Notes under the pieces: generated by a model
Told to the model about the DNA's origin: nothing
The model's input: the letters and a program-made list of their open reading frames with translations, nothing else
Databases searched by the model: none
Assembly (NCBI RefSeq): GCF_003855255.1
Contig: NZ_CP034072.1
Coordinates: 4,955,208 to 5,019,207, forward strand
DNA from: Mycolicibacterium nivoides
Lineage (GTDB): Bacteria; Actinomycetota; Actinomycetes; Mycobacteriales; Mycobacteriaceae
Reading direction: 5' to 3'
DNA: 64,000 nucleotides
Position numbers and translations under genes: made by a program
Shown: piece by piece, positions 41,908 through 50,215 of the stretch
How the letters are laid out: every line of letters begins with the position of its first letter
Numbering within the stretch: the first letter of the stretch is position 1

Positions 41908-42306
41908 CTACAGGGCCGCGGCCCCTGCGGTGGCCACCGCTACGTCCTGCTCGACGCTGCCGGCGCTGACCCCGACCGCGCCGGTCACGACGCCGTCGGC
42001 TTCCAGCGGTATTCCGCCGCCGAACACGACCAATCCGCCCGAGGTCTGCTCCAGGCCATACAGCTCGCCGCCCGGCTGGCAGACGTCCATCAGCGCGCTG
42101 GTGGGCAGGTTCATCATGACGGCGGTGCGCGCCTTGCGGATCGAGATGTCGATGCTCGCCTTGATCGCGCCGTCCATGCGCACGAAGGCGACCAGATGCC
42201 CTCCGTCATCGACCACTGCGATGTTCATAGGCTGGCCGATCTCCTCAGCCTTGACTATTGCGGCGTCGATCACCTTCTGCGCGGTTGGCAGCGGCAGGGA
42301 ACCCAT
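41908..42306 (-). CDS. HbpS/GlcG (PduO C-terminal-like) protein
   Basis: A 132-residue DUF336-family protein (AQKVIDAAIVKAEEIGQPMN, then IAVVDDGGHLVAFVRMDGAI and the glycine-rich GGIPLEADGVVTGAVGVSAG). The same domain forms the C-terminal, corrinoid/heme-associated half of the PduO adenosyltransferase in propanediol operons, and free-standing copies bind heme or act in cobalamin metabolism. Position between the dehydratase operon and the alcohol dehydrogenase supports a role in handling the B12 cofactor. The stop is 2 bp from that of the convergent FhuF-like gene. Confidence 0.8.
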   Translation of the reverse strand: MGSLPLPTAQKVIDAAIVKAEEIGQPMNIAVVDDGGHLVAFVRMDGAIKASIDISIRKARTAVMMNLPTSALMDVCQPGGELYGLEQTSGGLVVFGGGIPLEADGVVTGAVGVSAGSVEQDVAVATAGAAAL

Positions 42307-42356
42307 GAGTCTCCTCGCGAATCATGTTGATGGACAGTTTTTGTCAAGCAATACCG

Positions 42357-42412
42357 CGAGTGTGAGGCTGTTACGAGCGTGCGGGTCAGATGTCGCAACA
42401 GCTTCACACTCG
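42357..42412. terminator. Large imperfect stem-loop after the alcohol dehydrogenase
   Basis: CGAGTGTGAGGCTGTT (42357-42372) pairs with AACAGCTTCACACTCG (42397-42412), 15 of 16 positions, with a 24-base loop. It lies just after the alcohol dehydrogenase stop (minus strand) and 50 bp before the HbpS/GlcG start. It may be a terminator or a regulatory palindrome; there is no T-run. Confidence 0.45.
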
Positions 42413-42434
42413 ACGGCAGATCAGGGGACCTCTG

Positions 42435-43496
42435 CTACCGGTAGTCGATGACGATCCGGCCGTCGATCTGTCCGCGTTCCATCCGGTCGAACACGTCGTT
42501 GATCTGATCGAGCGACGTCGTCTCGACAATCGGGTGGATCAGGCCACGGTGGTAGAAATCGAGGGCTTCGACCATGTCCTGGCGCGAACCCACGATCGAG
42601 CCGCGGATCGTCAGCCCCTTGAGCACGATGTCGAAGATGGGCGCCGGGAAGTCTCCCGGCGGCAGCCCGACGAACACGATCGTGCCACCCCGGCGAGCCA
42701 GCCCGATGGCCTGGCCGAACGCCTGCGGATGCACCGCCGTCACCAGCACGCCGTGCACGCCACCGGTGGCCTTCTGCACCTCGGCCACGACATCGGAAGT
42801 CTTGGCGTTCACCGTTACCTCCGCGCCGAGTCGGCCGGCCAGTTCCAGCTTGCTGTCGTCGATGTCGATCGCGACCACCCGCAGACCCATCGCGCGGGCG
42901 TACTGCACCGCGACGTGCCCCAGCCCCCCGACCCCGGAGATCGCCACCCATTGACCGGGCCGGGTGTCGGTCACCTTCAGGCCCTTGTAGACCGTCACCC
43001 CGGCACACAGAACGGGTGCCACCTCGACCGGGTCGGCGCCGTCCGGGATTCGTGCGGCGTAGGCGGCGTTGACCAGCATGTAGGAGCCGAAGCTGCCGTC
43101 GACGCTGTAGCCACCGTTGCGCTGCTGCTCACACAGGGTCTCCCAGCCAGTGCGGCAGTACTCGCACGTGCCGCAGGCCGACCACAGCCAGGCGTTGCCG
43201 ACCTTGTCGCCAACCTTCAGGTCGGCCACTGCGGGCCCCAGCGCCACCACGGTGCCGTAGCCTTCGTGGCCCGGCACGAACGGCGGGCTCGGCTTCACCG
43301 GCCAATCGCCATGCGCGGCATGGAGGTCGGTGTGACACACGCCGGAGGTCTCGAGCTTGACCAGTGCCTCACCCGGTCCGGGTGTCGGCAGGTCGAGCTC
43401 GGAAACCTGCAGCGGGGCACCGAATTCGGTGACCACCGCCGCGCGCATCCGGCCGGCACTGTTGGCGCCGACGCTGTCGTCGAGAGTCTGAGTCAT
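42435..43496 (-). CDS. adhA: Zinc-dependent alcohol dehydrogenase, propanol-preferring type
   Basis: A 353-residue medium-chain dehydrogenase. Catalytic zinc ligands are in GVCHTDLHAA and PGHEGYG, and the structural zinc site is the four-Cys CGTCEYCRTGWETLC. The Rossmann motif is ISGVGGLGHVAVQYARAMG. It interconverts primary alcohols and aldehydes with NAD. Standing between the diol dehydratase genes and the aldehyde dehydrogenase, it could reduce surplus aldehyde to alcohol or oxidise the alcohol. The first 15 residues are an extra tail. Confidence 0.9.
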   Translation of the reverse strand: MTQTLDDSVGANSAGRMRAAVVTEFGAPLQVSELDLPTPGPGEALVKLETSGVCHTDLHAAHGDWPVKPSPPFVPGHEGYGTVVALGPAVADLKVGDKVGNAWLWSACGTCEYCRTGWETLCEQQRNGGYSVDGSFGSYMLVNAAYAARIPDGADPVEVAPVLCAGVTVYKGLKVTDTRPGQWVAISGVGGLGHVAVQYARAMGLRVVAIDIDDSKLELAGRLGAEVTVNAKTSDVVAEVQKATGGVHGVLVTAVHPQAFGQAIGLARRGGTIVFVGLPPGDFPAPIFDIVLKGLTIRGSIVGSRQDMVEALDFYHRGLIHPIVETTSLDQINDVFDRMERGQIDGRIVIDYR

Positions 43497-43563
43497 GAGT
43501 CGTTCCCATCATTGAAAGGTGTTGCTGGCAGCCGATTTTTGTTGTTATTCGGTTATGCGACTC

Positions 43564-43600
43564 CGCGGGCAGCACCGGCACTCACCGGGCGCTGCCCGCG
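43564..43600 (-). terminator. Perfect stem-loop downstream of the aldehyde dehydrogenase
   Basis: CGCGGGCAGC (43564-43573) pairs exactly with GCTGCCCGCG (43591-43600) across a 17-base loop. It lies 50 bp after the aldehyde dehydrogenase stop on the minus strand. There is no T-run, as in many mycobacterial terminators. Confidence 0.6.
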
Positions 43601-43647
43601 CGGCAGCATGACGACCTTTCCGGGCCGGACTCGTCGAGCTCGACGGT

Positions 43648-45171
43648 CTAGAAGAAGCCCTGGGCCTTGTTGGCGTAGCTCACCAGCAAGTTCTTGGTCT
43701 GCTGGTAGTGATCGAGCATCATCTTGTGGTTCTCCCGGCCGATGCCGGACTGCTTGTAGCCGCCGAACGCCGCATGCGCGGGGTAGGCGTGATAGCAGTT
43801 GGTCCACACCCGGCCGGCCTTGATGTCCCGGCCTGCGCGGTAGGCGGTGTTGCCGTTGCGGCTCCACACGCCGGCACCCAGGCCGTAGAGGGTGTCGTTG
43901 GCGATCGAGATGGCGTCGTCGTAATCCTTGAACGACGTCACCGCGACGACCGGGCCGAAGATCTCCTCCTGGAACAGCCGCATCTTGTTGTGCCCGGTGA
44001 AGATCGTCGGGGCCACATAGAAGCCGCCGTTGAGATCGCCACCCAGATCGGCCCGCTCGCCACCGGTGATCAGTTGGGCGCCTTCGGATTTCCCGATCTC
44101 GATGTAGGACAGGATCTTCTCCAGCTGGTCGTTGGAGGCCTGCGCACCGATCATGGTCTCGGTGTCGAGCGGGTCGCCCTGACGCACTGCCTTGGTGCGG
44201 ATCGCGGCCAATTCCAGGAACTCGTCGTAGATGTCGGCCTGGATCAGCGACCGCGACGGGCAGGTGCACACCTCACCCTGGTTCAGGGCGAACATGGTGA
44301 ACCCTTCCAGGGCCTTGTCCTGGAAATCGTCGGCGGCGGCCAGCACATCGGAGAAGAAGATGTTCGGGCTCTTGCCGCCCAGCTCGAGCGTCACCGGGAT
44401 GAGGTTCTGGCTGGCGTACTGCATGATCAGCCGGCCCGTGGTGGTTTCACCCGTGAAGGCGATCTTGGCGATCCGGTTGCTCGAGGCCAGCGGCTTGCCG
44501 CACTCGACACCGAACCCGTTGACCACGTTGACCACACCGGCGGGCAGCAGATCACCGATCACCGACATCAGGTAGAGCACCGAAACCGGGGTCTGCTCAG
44601 CGGGTTTGAGCACAACCGCGTTGCCCGCGGCCAGCGCCGGGGCCAGCTTCCACACGGCCATCAGGATCGGGAAGTTCCAGGGGATGATCTGGCCGACCAC
44701 GCCGAGCGGCTCGTGGAAGTGGTAGGCGACGGTGTCCTCGTCGATCTGCGAGAGCGAGCCTTCCTGGGCACGCAGCACACCGGCGAAGTACCGGAAGTGG
44801 TCGACCGCCAGCGGGATGTCGGCGTTCAGCGTCTCGCGGATCGGCTTGCCGTTGTCCCACGACTCGGCCAGCGCGATGGATTCGAGGTTCTCCTCGATCC
44901 GGTCGGCGATCTTGTTGAGGATGACGGCGCGCTCGGCCGGCGAGGTCTTGCCCCATGCCGGCGCGGCAGCGTGGGCGGCGTCGAGCGCCTTCTCGACGTC
45001 GGCCTCGGTGGAACGGGCCACCTCGCAGAAGACCTGACCGGTGACCGGCGTCGGGTTCTCGAAGTAACGGCCCTCGGCGGGTGCGACCCACTCGCCACCG
45101 ATGTAGTTGTCGTAGCGGGCCTCGAACGACATCAGGGCGCCTTCGGCACCCGGACGTGCATAAACAGTCAT
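43648..45171 (-). CDS. NAD-dependent aldehyde dehydrogenase, Rv0458/ThcA type
   Basis: A 507-residue aldehyde dehydrogenase, the same length as M. tuberculosis Rv0458 and similar to the ThcA-type enzymes induced in actinobacteria. The catalytic Glu is in [12 protein letters not shown] and the nucleophilic Cys in [31 protein letters not shown] marks the cofactor site. The start ATG 45171 follows CAGGAGATTGCC; the frame back to 45249 overlaps the operator region. It likely oxidises the acetaldehyde and propionaldehyde made by the two B12 enzymes. It lies downstream of the GAF regulator, and TTGCA repeats lie between them. Confidence 0.92.
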   Translation of the reverse strand: MTVYARPGAEGALMSFEARYDNYIGGEWVAPAEGRYFENPTPVTGQVFCEVARSTEADVEKALDAAHAAAPAWGKTSPAERAVILNKIADRIEENLESIALAESWDNGKPIRETLNADIPLAVDHFRYFAGVLRAQEGSLSQIDEDTVAYHFHEPLGVVGQIIPWNFPILMAVWKLAPALAAGNAVVLKPAEQTPVSVLYLMSVIGDLLPAGVVNVVNGFGVECGKPLASSNRIAKIAFTGETTTGRLIMQYASQNLIPVTLELGGKSPNIFFSDVLAAADDFQDKALEGFTMFALNQGEVCTCPSRSLIQADIYDEFLELAAIRTKAVRQGDPLDTETMIGAQASNDQLEKILSYIEIGKSEGAQLITGGERADLGGDLNGGFYVAPTIFTGHNKMRLFQEEIFGPVVAVTSFKDYDDAISIANDTLYGLGAGVWSRNGNTAYRAGRDIKAGRVWTNCYHAYPAHAAFGGYKQSGIGRENHKMMLDHYQQTKNLLVSYANKAQGFF

Positions 45172-45232
45172 GGCAATCTCCTGCATCGGACACCAGATGT
45201 GTCGGTCATCACTAAAGGTAGTCAGCAGTAGG

Positions 45233-45270
45233 TTGCAGCACAGTTGCACTGATCAAAAGCAACGTTGCAC
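45233..45270 (-). promoter_or_regulatory. TTGCA repeat array upstream of the aldehyde dehydrogenase
   Basis: Plus-strand TTGCA occurs at 45233, 45244 and 45265, spaced 11 and 21 bp (one and two helical turns). GCAACGTTGC at 45259-45268 is a perfect palindrome. The pair TTGCAGCACAGTTGCAC is the counterpart of the array before pduE. The regulator gene ends 16 bp further upstream, at 45287. Confidence 0.5.
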
Positions 45271-45286
45271 AGGACCGTGGACCGGA

Positions 45287-46591
45287 TCAGCCCAGTTCGG
45301 AATCGATTCCCGCCAGGTGGCCGCGGGCCTGGGCGCGGGCCAGCGGGTCGGCCTCGGCGTGGTCGTGCAACACCCGCCAACCCTGCCGGTCGTCGCGGCC
45401 GTCGGGCAATGCCAACCAGCGCCGCAGCAGGCTGAGGCTGCCGCCGGCCAGCACCGCTTCGCGCAGGCTGGCGCTCAGTTCGGTGCGCAGCCGCGCGATG
45501 GCCGGGGAGACCGATTGCGGCAACAGCGCCCCCGTGTACGCGTCCAGGGCGGCCGAGACGTTCCCGGCCTGCAGCGCGTCGAAGACGTCGCCCATATCGC
45601 TGGCCACCGGCATCAGCAGCCGGTACGGCCGCGACTCGATGTAGGTGCTGCCGATGACCCGGCGCAGCCGCGACACCTCGGCCCGCACGGTGACCACGTC
45701 TAGGTCCTTGTCGTCGAGCAGGATGGCCAGGTGATCGGCGCTCAGCCCCTCGGGGTGCCGGATCAGCAGGACCAGGATGTCGGCGTGCCGCCCGGTCAGC
45801 CCGCTGGATTCGGGCCGGCCCGCGGCGTCGGTCACCTGCCAGCGCGGGCGGTCGGCGCCCAGCACCGTCAACCGTGCCCCCTCGGGGGCGGCAGGTGCAG
45901 CGGGTCCGGTGAGCCGTAGCAGGGCCAGCTGGTTCTCGACCGCGACTGCGGTGGCCCTGACCAGTGCCAATGTCTGAGGTGACGCGACCGCGGACCCGCC
46001 GGTCAGGTCGATGGCGCCCAGCAGCACCCCGGTGGCCGGGTCGTGAACGGGCACCGCGGTACAGCTCCAGGAGTGCACGGTACGGGAGAAGTGTTCGGAC
46101 CCGAGGATCTGCAGTTCACGGTCCAGCGCCAGCGCGGTGCCCGGCGCGTTGGTCCCGGCTGCCCGCTCGCTCCAGTCCGACCCGGGCACGAAGTTCATCG
46201 CCTCGGCTTTGCGGCGTACGCCGGCGTCTCCCTCGACCCACAGCAGGGTGCCGTCGGCCGCGGTGATCGCCACCACCACTCCGGCACCGACGGCATCGTC
46301 GACCAGCAGGCGGCGGATCAGCGGCAGGGTGGGCGCGAGCGGATGCGTGTTGCGCAAATCGGTCAGTGCCGCCGCGGCGGCGGCCGCCCGGGTGCCCAGA
46401 TCGGGGTCGACGCCGGTGGCCAGGCTGCGCTGCCAGCTCTCCATGATGACGCGGCGCACCGGGGCGGAATCCAGGGAATCGGCGTCGACCTGGCCTTCGA
46501 TGAACAGGTCGTGGATAGCGCGCACCTTCGCGGGCAGGGCCCGGGCAGACATCCGGCCTCCCGCGTTCCTCGATGCGGCCACGGCGATCAT
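45287..46591 (-). CDS. GAF-domain transcriptional regulator, AcoR-like without AAA+
   Basis: About 434 residues. The N-terminal region (VRRVIMESWQRSLATGVDPD) is the usual start of AcoR/acetoin-type regulators, followed by a GAF domain (about 85-200; GVVVAITAADGTLLWVEGDA and APGTALALDRELQILGSEHF). There is no sigma-54 AAA+ domain; instead a winged-helix-like segment follows (LTGRHADILVLLIRHPEGLS, then VVTVRAEVSRLRRVIG), as in short actinobacterial relatives. ATG 46591 (GGGAGAG upstream) or 46552 are possible starts. It probably senses an alcohol or aldehyde and controls the aldehyde dehydrogenase and dehydratase operons through the TTGCA arrays. Confidence 0.8.
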   Translation of the reverse strand: MIAVAASRNAGGRMSARALPAKVRAIHDLFIEGQVDADSLDSAPVRRVIMESWQRSLATGVDPDLGTRAAAAAAALTDLRNTHPLAPTLPLIRRLLVDDAVGAGVVVAITAADGTLLWVEGDAGVRRKAEAMNFVPGSDWSERAAGTNAPGTALALDRELQILGSEHFSRTVHSWSCTAVPVHDPATGVLLGAIDLTGGSAVASPQTLALVRATAVAVENQLALLRLTGPAAPAAPEGARLTVLGADRPRWQVTDAAGRPESSGLTGRHADILVLLIRHPEGLSADHLAILLDDKDLDVVTVRAEVSRLRRVIGSTYIESRPYRLLMPVASDMGDVFDALQAGNVSAALDAYTGALLPQSVSPAIARLRTELSASLREAVLAGGSLSLLRRWLALPDGRDDRQGWRVLHDHAEADPLARAQARGHLAGIDSELG

Positions 46592-46719
46592 CTCTCCCGG
46601 CGTCGGGCCATTGGTATGGCATTCACGCGTAACCGCCAGGATAGTTGACCAGCCCGACCTGTGATGGATACCACCGGGAGGTCGACCAGCAGAAATCGGG
46701 GAATCGACCCCGCTACCCG

Positions 46720-46725
46720 TATAGT
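46720..46725 (+). promoter_or_regulatory. Candidate -10 of the DEAD-box helicase
   Basis: TATAGT at 46720-46725 is an excellent -10 match 119 bp before the helicase start. No good -35 stands 16-18 bp upstream. The resulting leader of about 110 nt would suit the cold-responsive leaders known for such helicases, but this is unproven. Confidence 0.35.
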
Positions 46726-46843
46726 TGGGGCACGGCGGCTTGTCTGTTCTGCCTTTGCCGCCTTCTCGATCGTCAAACCGAGCGCCGCGAGATGTCACTC
46801 GCGCCGGGCAGGACGACCGCCCTCTATTTTCGGAGCTTTCATT

Positions 46844-48280
46844 TTGTCTGTCCAAGAGACCCCTGGCACCGCTGTGCCCACATTCGCCGAACTCGGCCTG
46901 CCTGCCGAGATCGTCGCGACCCTGGCCTCGAACGGGGTCCAGACCCCGTTCCCGATCCAGGCCGCGACCCTGCCTGATTCACTCAAAGGTCGCGACGTCC
47001 TCGGCCGTGGCCGGACCGGCTCCGGCAAGACCTACGCGTTCCTGTTGCCCCTGGTGGCGCGGTTGGCGACCAGCGGCACCCGCCGGGCCCCGAACCGGCC
47101 GCGCGCGCTGATCCTGGCGCCCACCCGCGAACTGGTCACCCAGATCGAAGCCTCGCTGGCCCCGTTGGCCGCGGCAACCGGCCTGCGGTCGGTCAACATC
47201 TTCGGTGGCGTGGGCGCCAACCCGCAGATCTCCGCGCTGCGGGGCGGCGTGGACATCGTGATCGCCTGCCCCGGCCGGCTCGAAGACCACATGAGGTCCG
47301 GCCACGCCGACCTGTCCGCGGTCGAGATCACCGTGCTCGACGAGGCCGACCACATGGCCGACCTCGGCTTCCTGCCCGGCGTGAAGCGACTGCTGGACCG
47401 CACCCCGAAAGACTGCCAGCGCCTGCTGTTCTCGGCCACCCTCGATGCCGGGGTCGATGTGCTGGTCAAGCGCTATCTGCACGACCCCGTGGTGCACAGC
47501 GTCGATTCGGCGCAGTCCCCGGTGACCGCGATGGTGCACCACGTGCTGCATGTGGACAACGCCGCACGGGTCAACGTGGTCGCCGATCTGGCTGCCGCCC
47601 CGGGCCGCACCATCGTCTTCGCTCGCACCAAGCACGGCGCGAAAAACCTGACTCGCCAACTCAATTCGCGCGGCGTGTCAGCAGTTGAGCTGCACGGCAA
47701 CCTGTCTCAGAATGCTCGCACCCGCAACCTGACCGCGTTCTCCGACGGATCAGCGGCCGTTCTGGTGGCCACCGACATCGCCGCCCGCGGCATCCACGTC
47801 GACGACGTCAGCCTCGTGGTACACGCCGACCCGCCGGTCGAGCACAAGGCCTACCTGCACCGGTCCGGGCGCACCGCCCGCGCCGGGAACGAGGGCACCG
47901 TGGTGACCCTCATGCACGACGCGCAGGTTTCCGATGTCCGCACCCTGACCAAAAAGGCCGGGGTCAAGCCCACGATCACCCGGGTGAACGGGACCGATCA
48001 TCCGGTGCTTCGCGAGATCGCCCCCGGAGAGCGCGTTTTCGGTGATCCGATTCGTCCCGAGCCGGTCGCTCAGGCCGCTCCGGCGCCTCGGCGCCAGGGC
48101 AACAAGTCCGGGCAGCCGGGCAAGTCGGGCCAGCAGCAACAGCAGCGCCGCCGCCCGAGCGGTTCCTCCCGCAATGGCGGAGCCCCCGCGGCCCGGACCG
48201 GGTCCGGCGCCGGCGGACAACAGCGCGGTGGTGGACACCGCCGTCCCCGCCGTTCCAACGACTCCAACTCGAGCCGCTAG
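46844..48280 (+). CDS. rhlE: DEAD-box ATP-dependent RNA helicase, RhlE type
   Basis: A 478-residue RNA helicase. In order: Q motif [11 protein letters not shown], motif [11 protein letters not shown], Ia [41 protein letters not shown] and [12 protein letters not shown]. The C-terminal 90 residues are Gln/Arg/Gly/Ser-rich and basic, as in RhlE proteins that remodel structured RNA during cold stress or ribosome assembly. The start is TTG 46844 with CGGAG nine bases upstream, since the conserved sequence begins just after it; an upstream ATG at 46661 would add 61 unrelated residues. Confidence 0.93.
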   Translation: MSVQETPGTAVPTFAELGLPAEIVATLASNGVQTPFPIQAATLPDSLKGRDVLGRGRTGSGKTYAFLLPLVARLATSGTRRAPNRPRALILAPTRELVTQIEASLAPLAAATGLRSVNIFGGVGANPQISALRGGVDIVIACPGRLEDHMRSGHADLSAVEITVLDEADHMADLGFLPGVKRLLDRTPKDCQRLLFSATLDAGVDVLVKRYLHDPVVHSVDSAQSPVTAMVHHVLHVDNAARVNVVADLAAAPGRTIVFARTKHGAKNLTRQLNSRGVSAVELHGNLSQNARTRNLTAFSDGSAAVLVATDIAARGIHVDDVSLVVHADPPVEHKAYLHRSGRTARAGNEGTVVTLMHDAQVSDVRTLTKKAGVKPTITRVNGTDHPVLREIAPGERVFGDPIRPEPVAQAAPAPRRQGNKSGQPGKSGQQQQQRRRPSGSSRNGGAPAARTGSGAGGQQRGGGHRRPRRSNDSNSSR

Positions 48281-48289
48281 ATCGGAAGT

Positions 48290-48329
48290 GTGCGGTCCCG
48301 CTCGTCCTCTCCTCCGAACGGGACCGCAC
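48290..48329. terminator. Bidirectional stem-loop between rhlE and esxT
   Basis: GTGCGGTCCCG (48290-48300) and CGGGACCGCAC (48319-48329) are perfectly complementary (11 bp) with an 18-base loop. It lies between the convergent helicase and esxT genes and can end transcription from both sides. Confidence 0.75.
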
Positions 48330-48346
48330 CGGCTCTTCCGGGCGCG

Positions 48347-48643
48347 TCAGACTCCCCACGCGTTGGCAGCACTGCGGTCGGTGGCGGCCACCTCGTCGGC
48401 ACCGTCGCGCACCGCATTGCCCAGGGAGAACAGGATGTCGTTGAGTGCCGCCGCGGCCTGGTTCCACCGGGCCTGCTCGACGGCATAGGCTTGCGCCGCT
48501 TCGCGAGTCCACACCTGCTGCAGAGGCGCGATCTGCGAACGCAATTCGTCGAGGGCGGCGTTGAACCGGCGCGAGGTGGTGTGGATCTCCTGACGGACCG
48601 AGTACTCGATCTCGCCGAAGTCGTAGGACAGAACGTGATCCAT
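48347..48643 (-). CDS. esxT: ESX-4 WXG100-family protein EsxT
   Basis: A 98-residue two-helix protein closely matching M. tuberculosis EsxT (YSVRQEIHTTSRRFNAALDE then LRSQIAPLQQVWTREAAQAY). The central turn reads W-T-R instead of W-x-G, as in the M. tuberculosis protein. It pairs with EsxU and is exported by ESX-4. The gene ends the minus-strand run eccC4, Rv3446c-like, esxU, esxT. Confidence 0.95.
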   Translation of the reverse strand: MDHVLSYDFGEIEYSVRQEIHTTSRRFNAALDELRSQIAPLQQVWTREAAQAYAVEQARWNQAAAALNDILFSLGNAVRDGADEVAATDRSAANAWGV

Positions 48644-48655
48644 CGCCGGCCCCGG

Positions 48656-48979
48656 TCAGATTCCGTCGCCGACGGCGCCGAGCCGCTGCGCGTGGGTGTC
48701 GGCAGCGGCGCGCAGGGTGCGCTCGTTGGTCCGGATGGTCTCGGCGATCCGACCCAGTGTGGTGTGCAGGGTCAGCGATTCGCCGTTCCAGCGGTCAACC
48801 ACATCACGGAACCGCACCGCAGCCACGCCGCCCCATACTGACGGCGGCACACTGCTCATCTTCCCGATGAACGTCTGCAGCATGGCCCGGACGTCGTCGT
48901 TGAGGACGTCGATCCGGCCGGCCACGCTCGTCATTACGTCGAAGTCGGTGCCCAACGGCCCCGTCAGTCCTGGTGACAT
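48656..48979 (-). CDS. esxU: ESX-4 WXG100-family protein EsxU
   Basis: A 107-residue partner of EsxT with the WXG turn in [20 protein letters not shown]. The start ATG 48979 follows AGAGGAC; a frame back to 49051 lacks support and M. tuberculosis EsxU is 105 residues. It lies 12 bp upstream of esxT, the usual layout for a heterodimeric Esx pair. Confidence 0.94.
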   Translation of the reverse strand: MSPGLTGPLGTDFDVMTSVAGRIDVLNDDVRAMLQTFIGKMSSVPPSVWGGVAAVRFRDVVDRWNGESLTLHTTLGRIAETIRTNERTLRAAADTHAQRLGAVGDGI

Positions 48980-49057
48980 GTCCTCTGGTCCCTCCGGTCT
49001 TGTCTTGCGGGATATAACAATTCGACGCAGACCGACCCGCTTTGGTTCCACCCGATT

Positions 49058-50215
49058 TCAGAACGCTGCGTGCGCTGAGCCGGTGGCGGCCTCACAGGCC
49101 ACCCGCACCGCCTCCGCTTGCCCCGAGGCACTCTGGCACCCGACCGCGATCCGCACCGCACCATCGACGAACACCGCCCAACGAATTTCCCTCCCGGCGC
49201 GTACCTCGCGGTAGCTGACCACCGGACGCGAAGCGACGACCGCGGACGGGTCGAAGTCGACGAAGACCCCGGCGGGCTGCTCCTGCAGAGCCCGCTGCAG
49301 GGTGTCCGCGACCGTGCCCTGCGCGACCCCGGATTGCGTCAGATGAATCATCACCTGCGGGTCAGACGGCGAAACCACCTGAACCCGAGCCGATCCCGGC
49401 CCGTCGGTGACCCGCCGGACAGACCACCCCGCCGGGATCTGCATGCCGACCCGGCCCTCGACGAGAACCGTCATCGCCGCAGCGTCCGCCGGGCCGCCGT
49501 GAGCGGCGAAGGCGATGACGCCCAGCACCGCTGCCAGGGCCGCTGCGGCACCGATCGCCATCCGGCCCGCACGCACGCCGACCTCCCCGGCTGCGGCCGG
49601 AACATCCGCGGTACCCGCGGCGACGAGACCGTCGCGCCACGTCCGGAGGTCGGCCCAGGTGACCGTCACGCCGCGACGGCGTAGTCCGGCCGTCACCGCG
49701 TTGCCCAACGTCACCGCTCCGGCGACCTCCGCCGGCGCATCCACGACCACCTCGGCCGATGTCCCGGCAATCGCGATCACTGTGCGTACCACCGCCTCCG
49801 GGTCCAGATCGTCCTCCGCATGGCGGGCCAATGCGACGCTTCGGGCATCGGAACCCGACACCACGACAATCTCGGCGGCGATCTCCACCACGGCCCAGAA
49901 CGTACCGGGCAACGCTGCACTCAGGGCCTGAACCCGCTGCATCACAACAACTTCAGCCTCTGAGCGAACCGCGGCGGCCCGCACCCGATCACACTGATCG
50001 GCTGTCCACCAGGTCGGGCACACCAGGGTGAGATCCCGAGCCCCGGCACTCGCCGCGGAGAGCACGTCGGCCCACAGCTCCGATACCGCAACCGGTTCGT
50101 CATCGACCAGGGCGATCTCGTCGTCGACACTCGCCACTGCCACCGCGGCGAGGTACGAGACCGCTCCGGGTCCGCGCACGGTCACCGGGCCAACCTCGAC
50201 GACAGCCGGCCTCAC
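49058..50215 (-). CDS. Type VII secretion-associated protein, Rv3446c-like
   Basis: About 385 residues. The start is GTG 50215, overlapping the stop of eccC4 (GTGA). The N-terminal 200 residues have a Rossmann/actin-like pattern (VVEVGPVTVRGPGAVSYLA and TLVCPTWWTADQCDRV); a membrane segment (MAIGAAAALAAVLGVIAFAA) lies near residue 245, and an extracytoplasmic domain follows (VEGRVGMQIPAGWSVRRVTD). This is the family found only in ESX-4 loci, between eccC4 and the esx pair. Its exact role in the secretion machine is unknown. Confidence 0.88.
   Translation of the reverse strand: MRPAVVEVGPVTVRGPGAVSYLAAVAVASVDDEIALVDDEPVAVSELWADVLSAASAGARDLTLVCPTWWTADQCDRVRAAAVRSEAEVVVMQRVQALSAALPGTFWAVVEIAAEIVVVSGSDARSVALARHAEDDLDPEAVVRTVIAIAGTSAEVVVDAPAEVAGAVTLGNAVTAGLRRRGVTVTWADLRTWRDGLVAAGTADVPAAAGEVGVRAGRMAIGAAAALAAVLGVIAFAAHGGPADAAAMTVLVEGRVGMQIPAGWSVRRVTDGPGSARVQVVSPSDPQVMIHLTQSGVAQGTVADTLQRALQEQPAGVFVDFDPSAVVASRPVVSYREVRAGREIRWAVFVDGAVRIAVGCQSASGQAEAVRVACEAATGSAHAAF

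Noticed and set aside
43708..45231. 507-codon plus-strand frame opposite the aldehyde dehydrogenase
   Set aside because: Antisense shadow of a strongly biased third codon position; the minus strand has the catalytic motifs.
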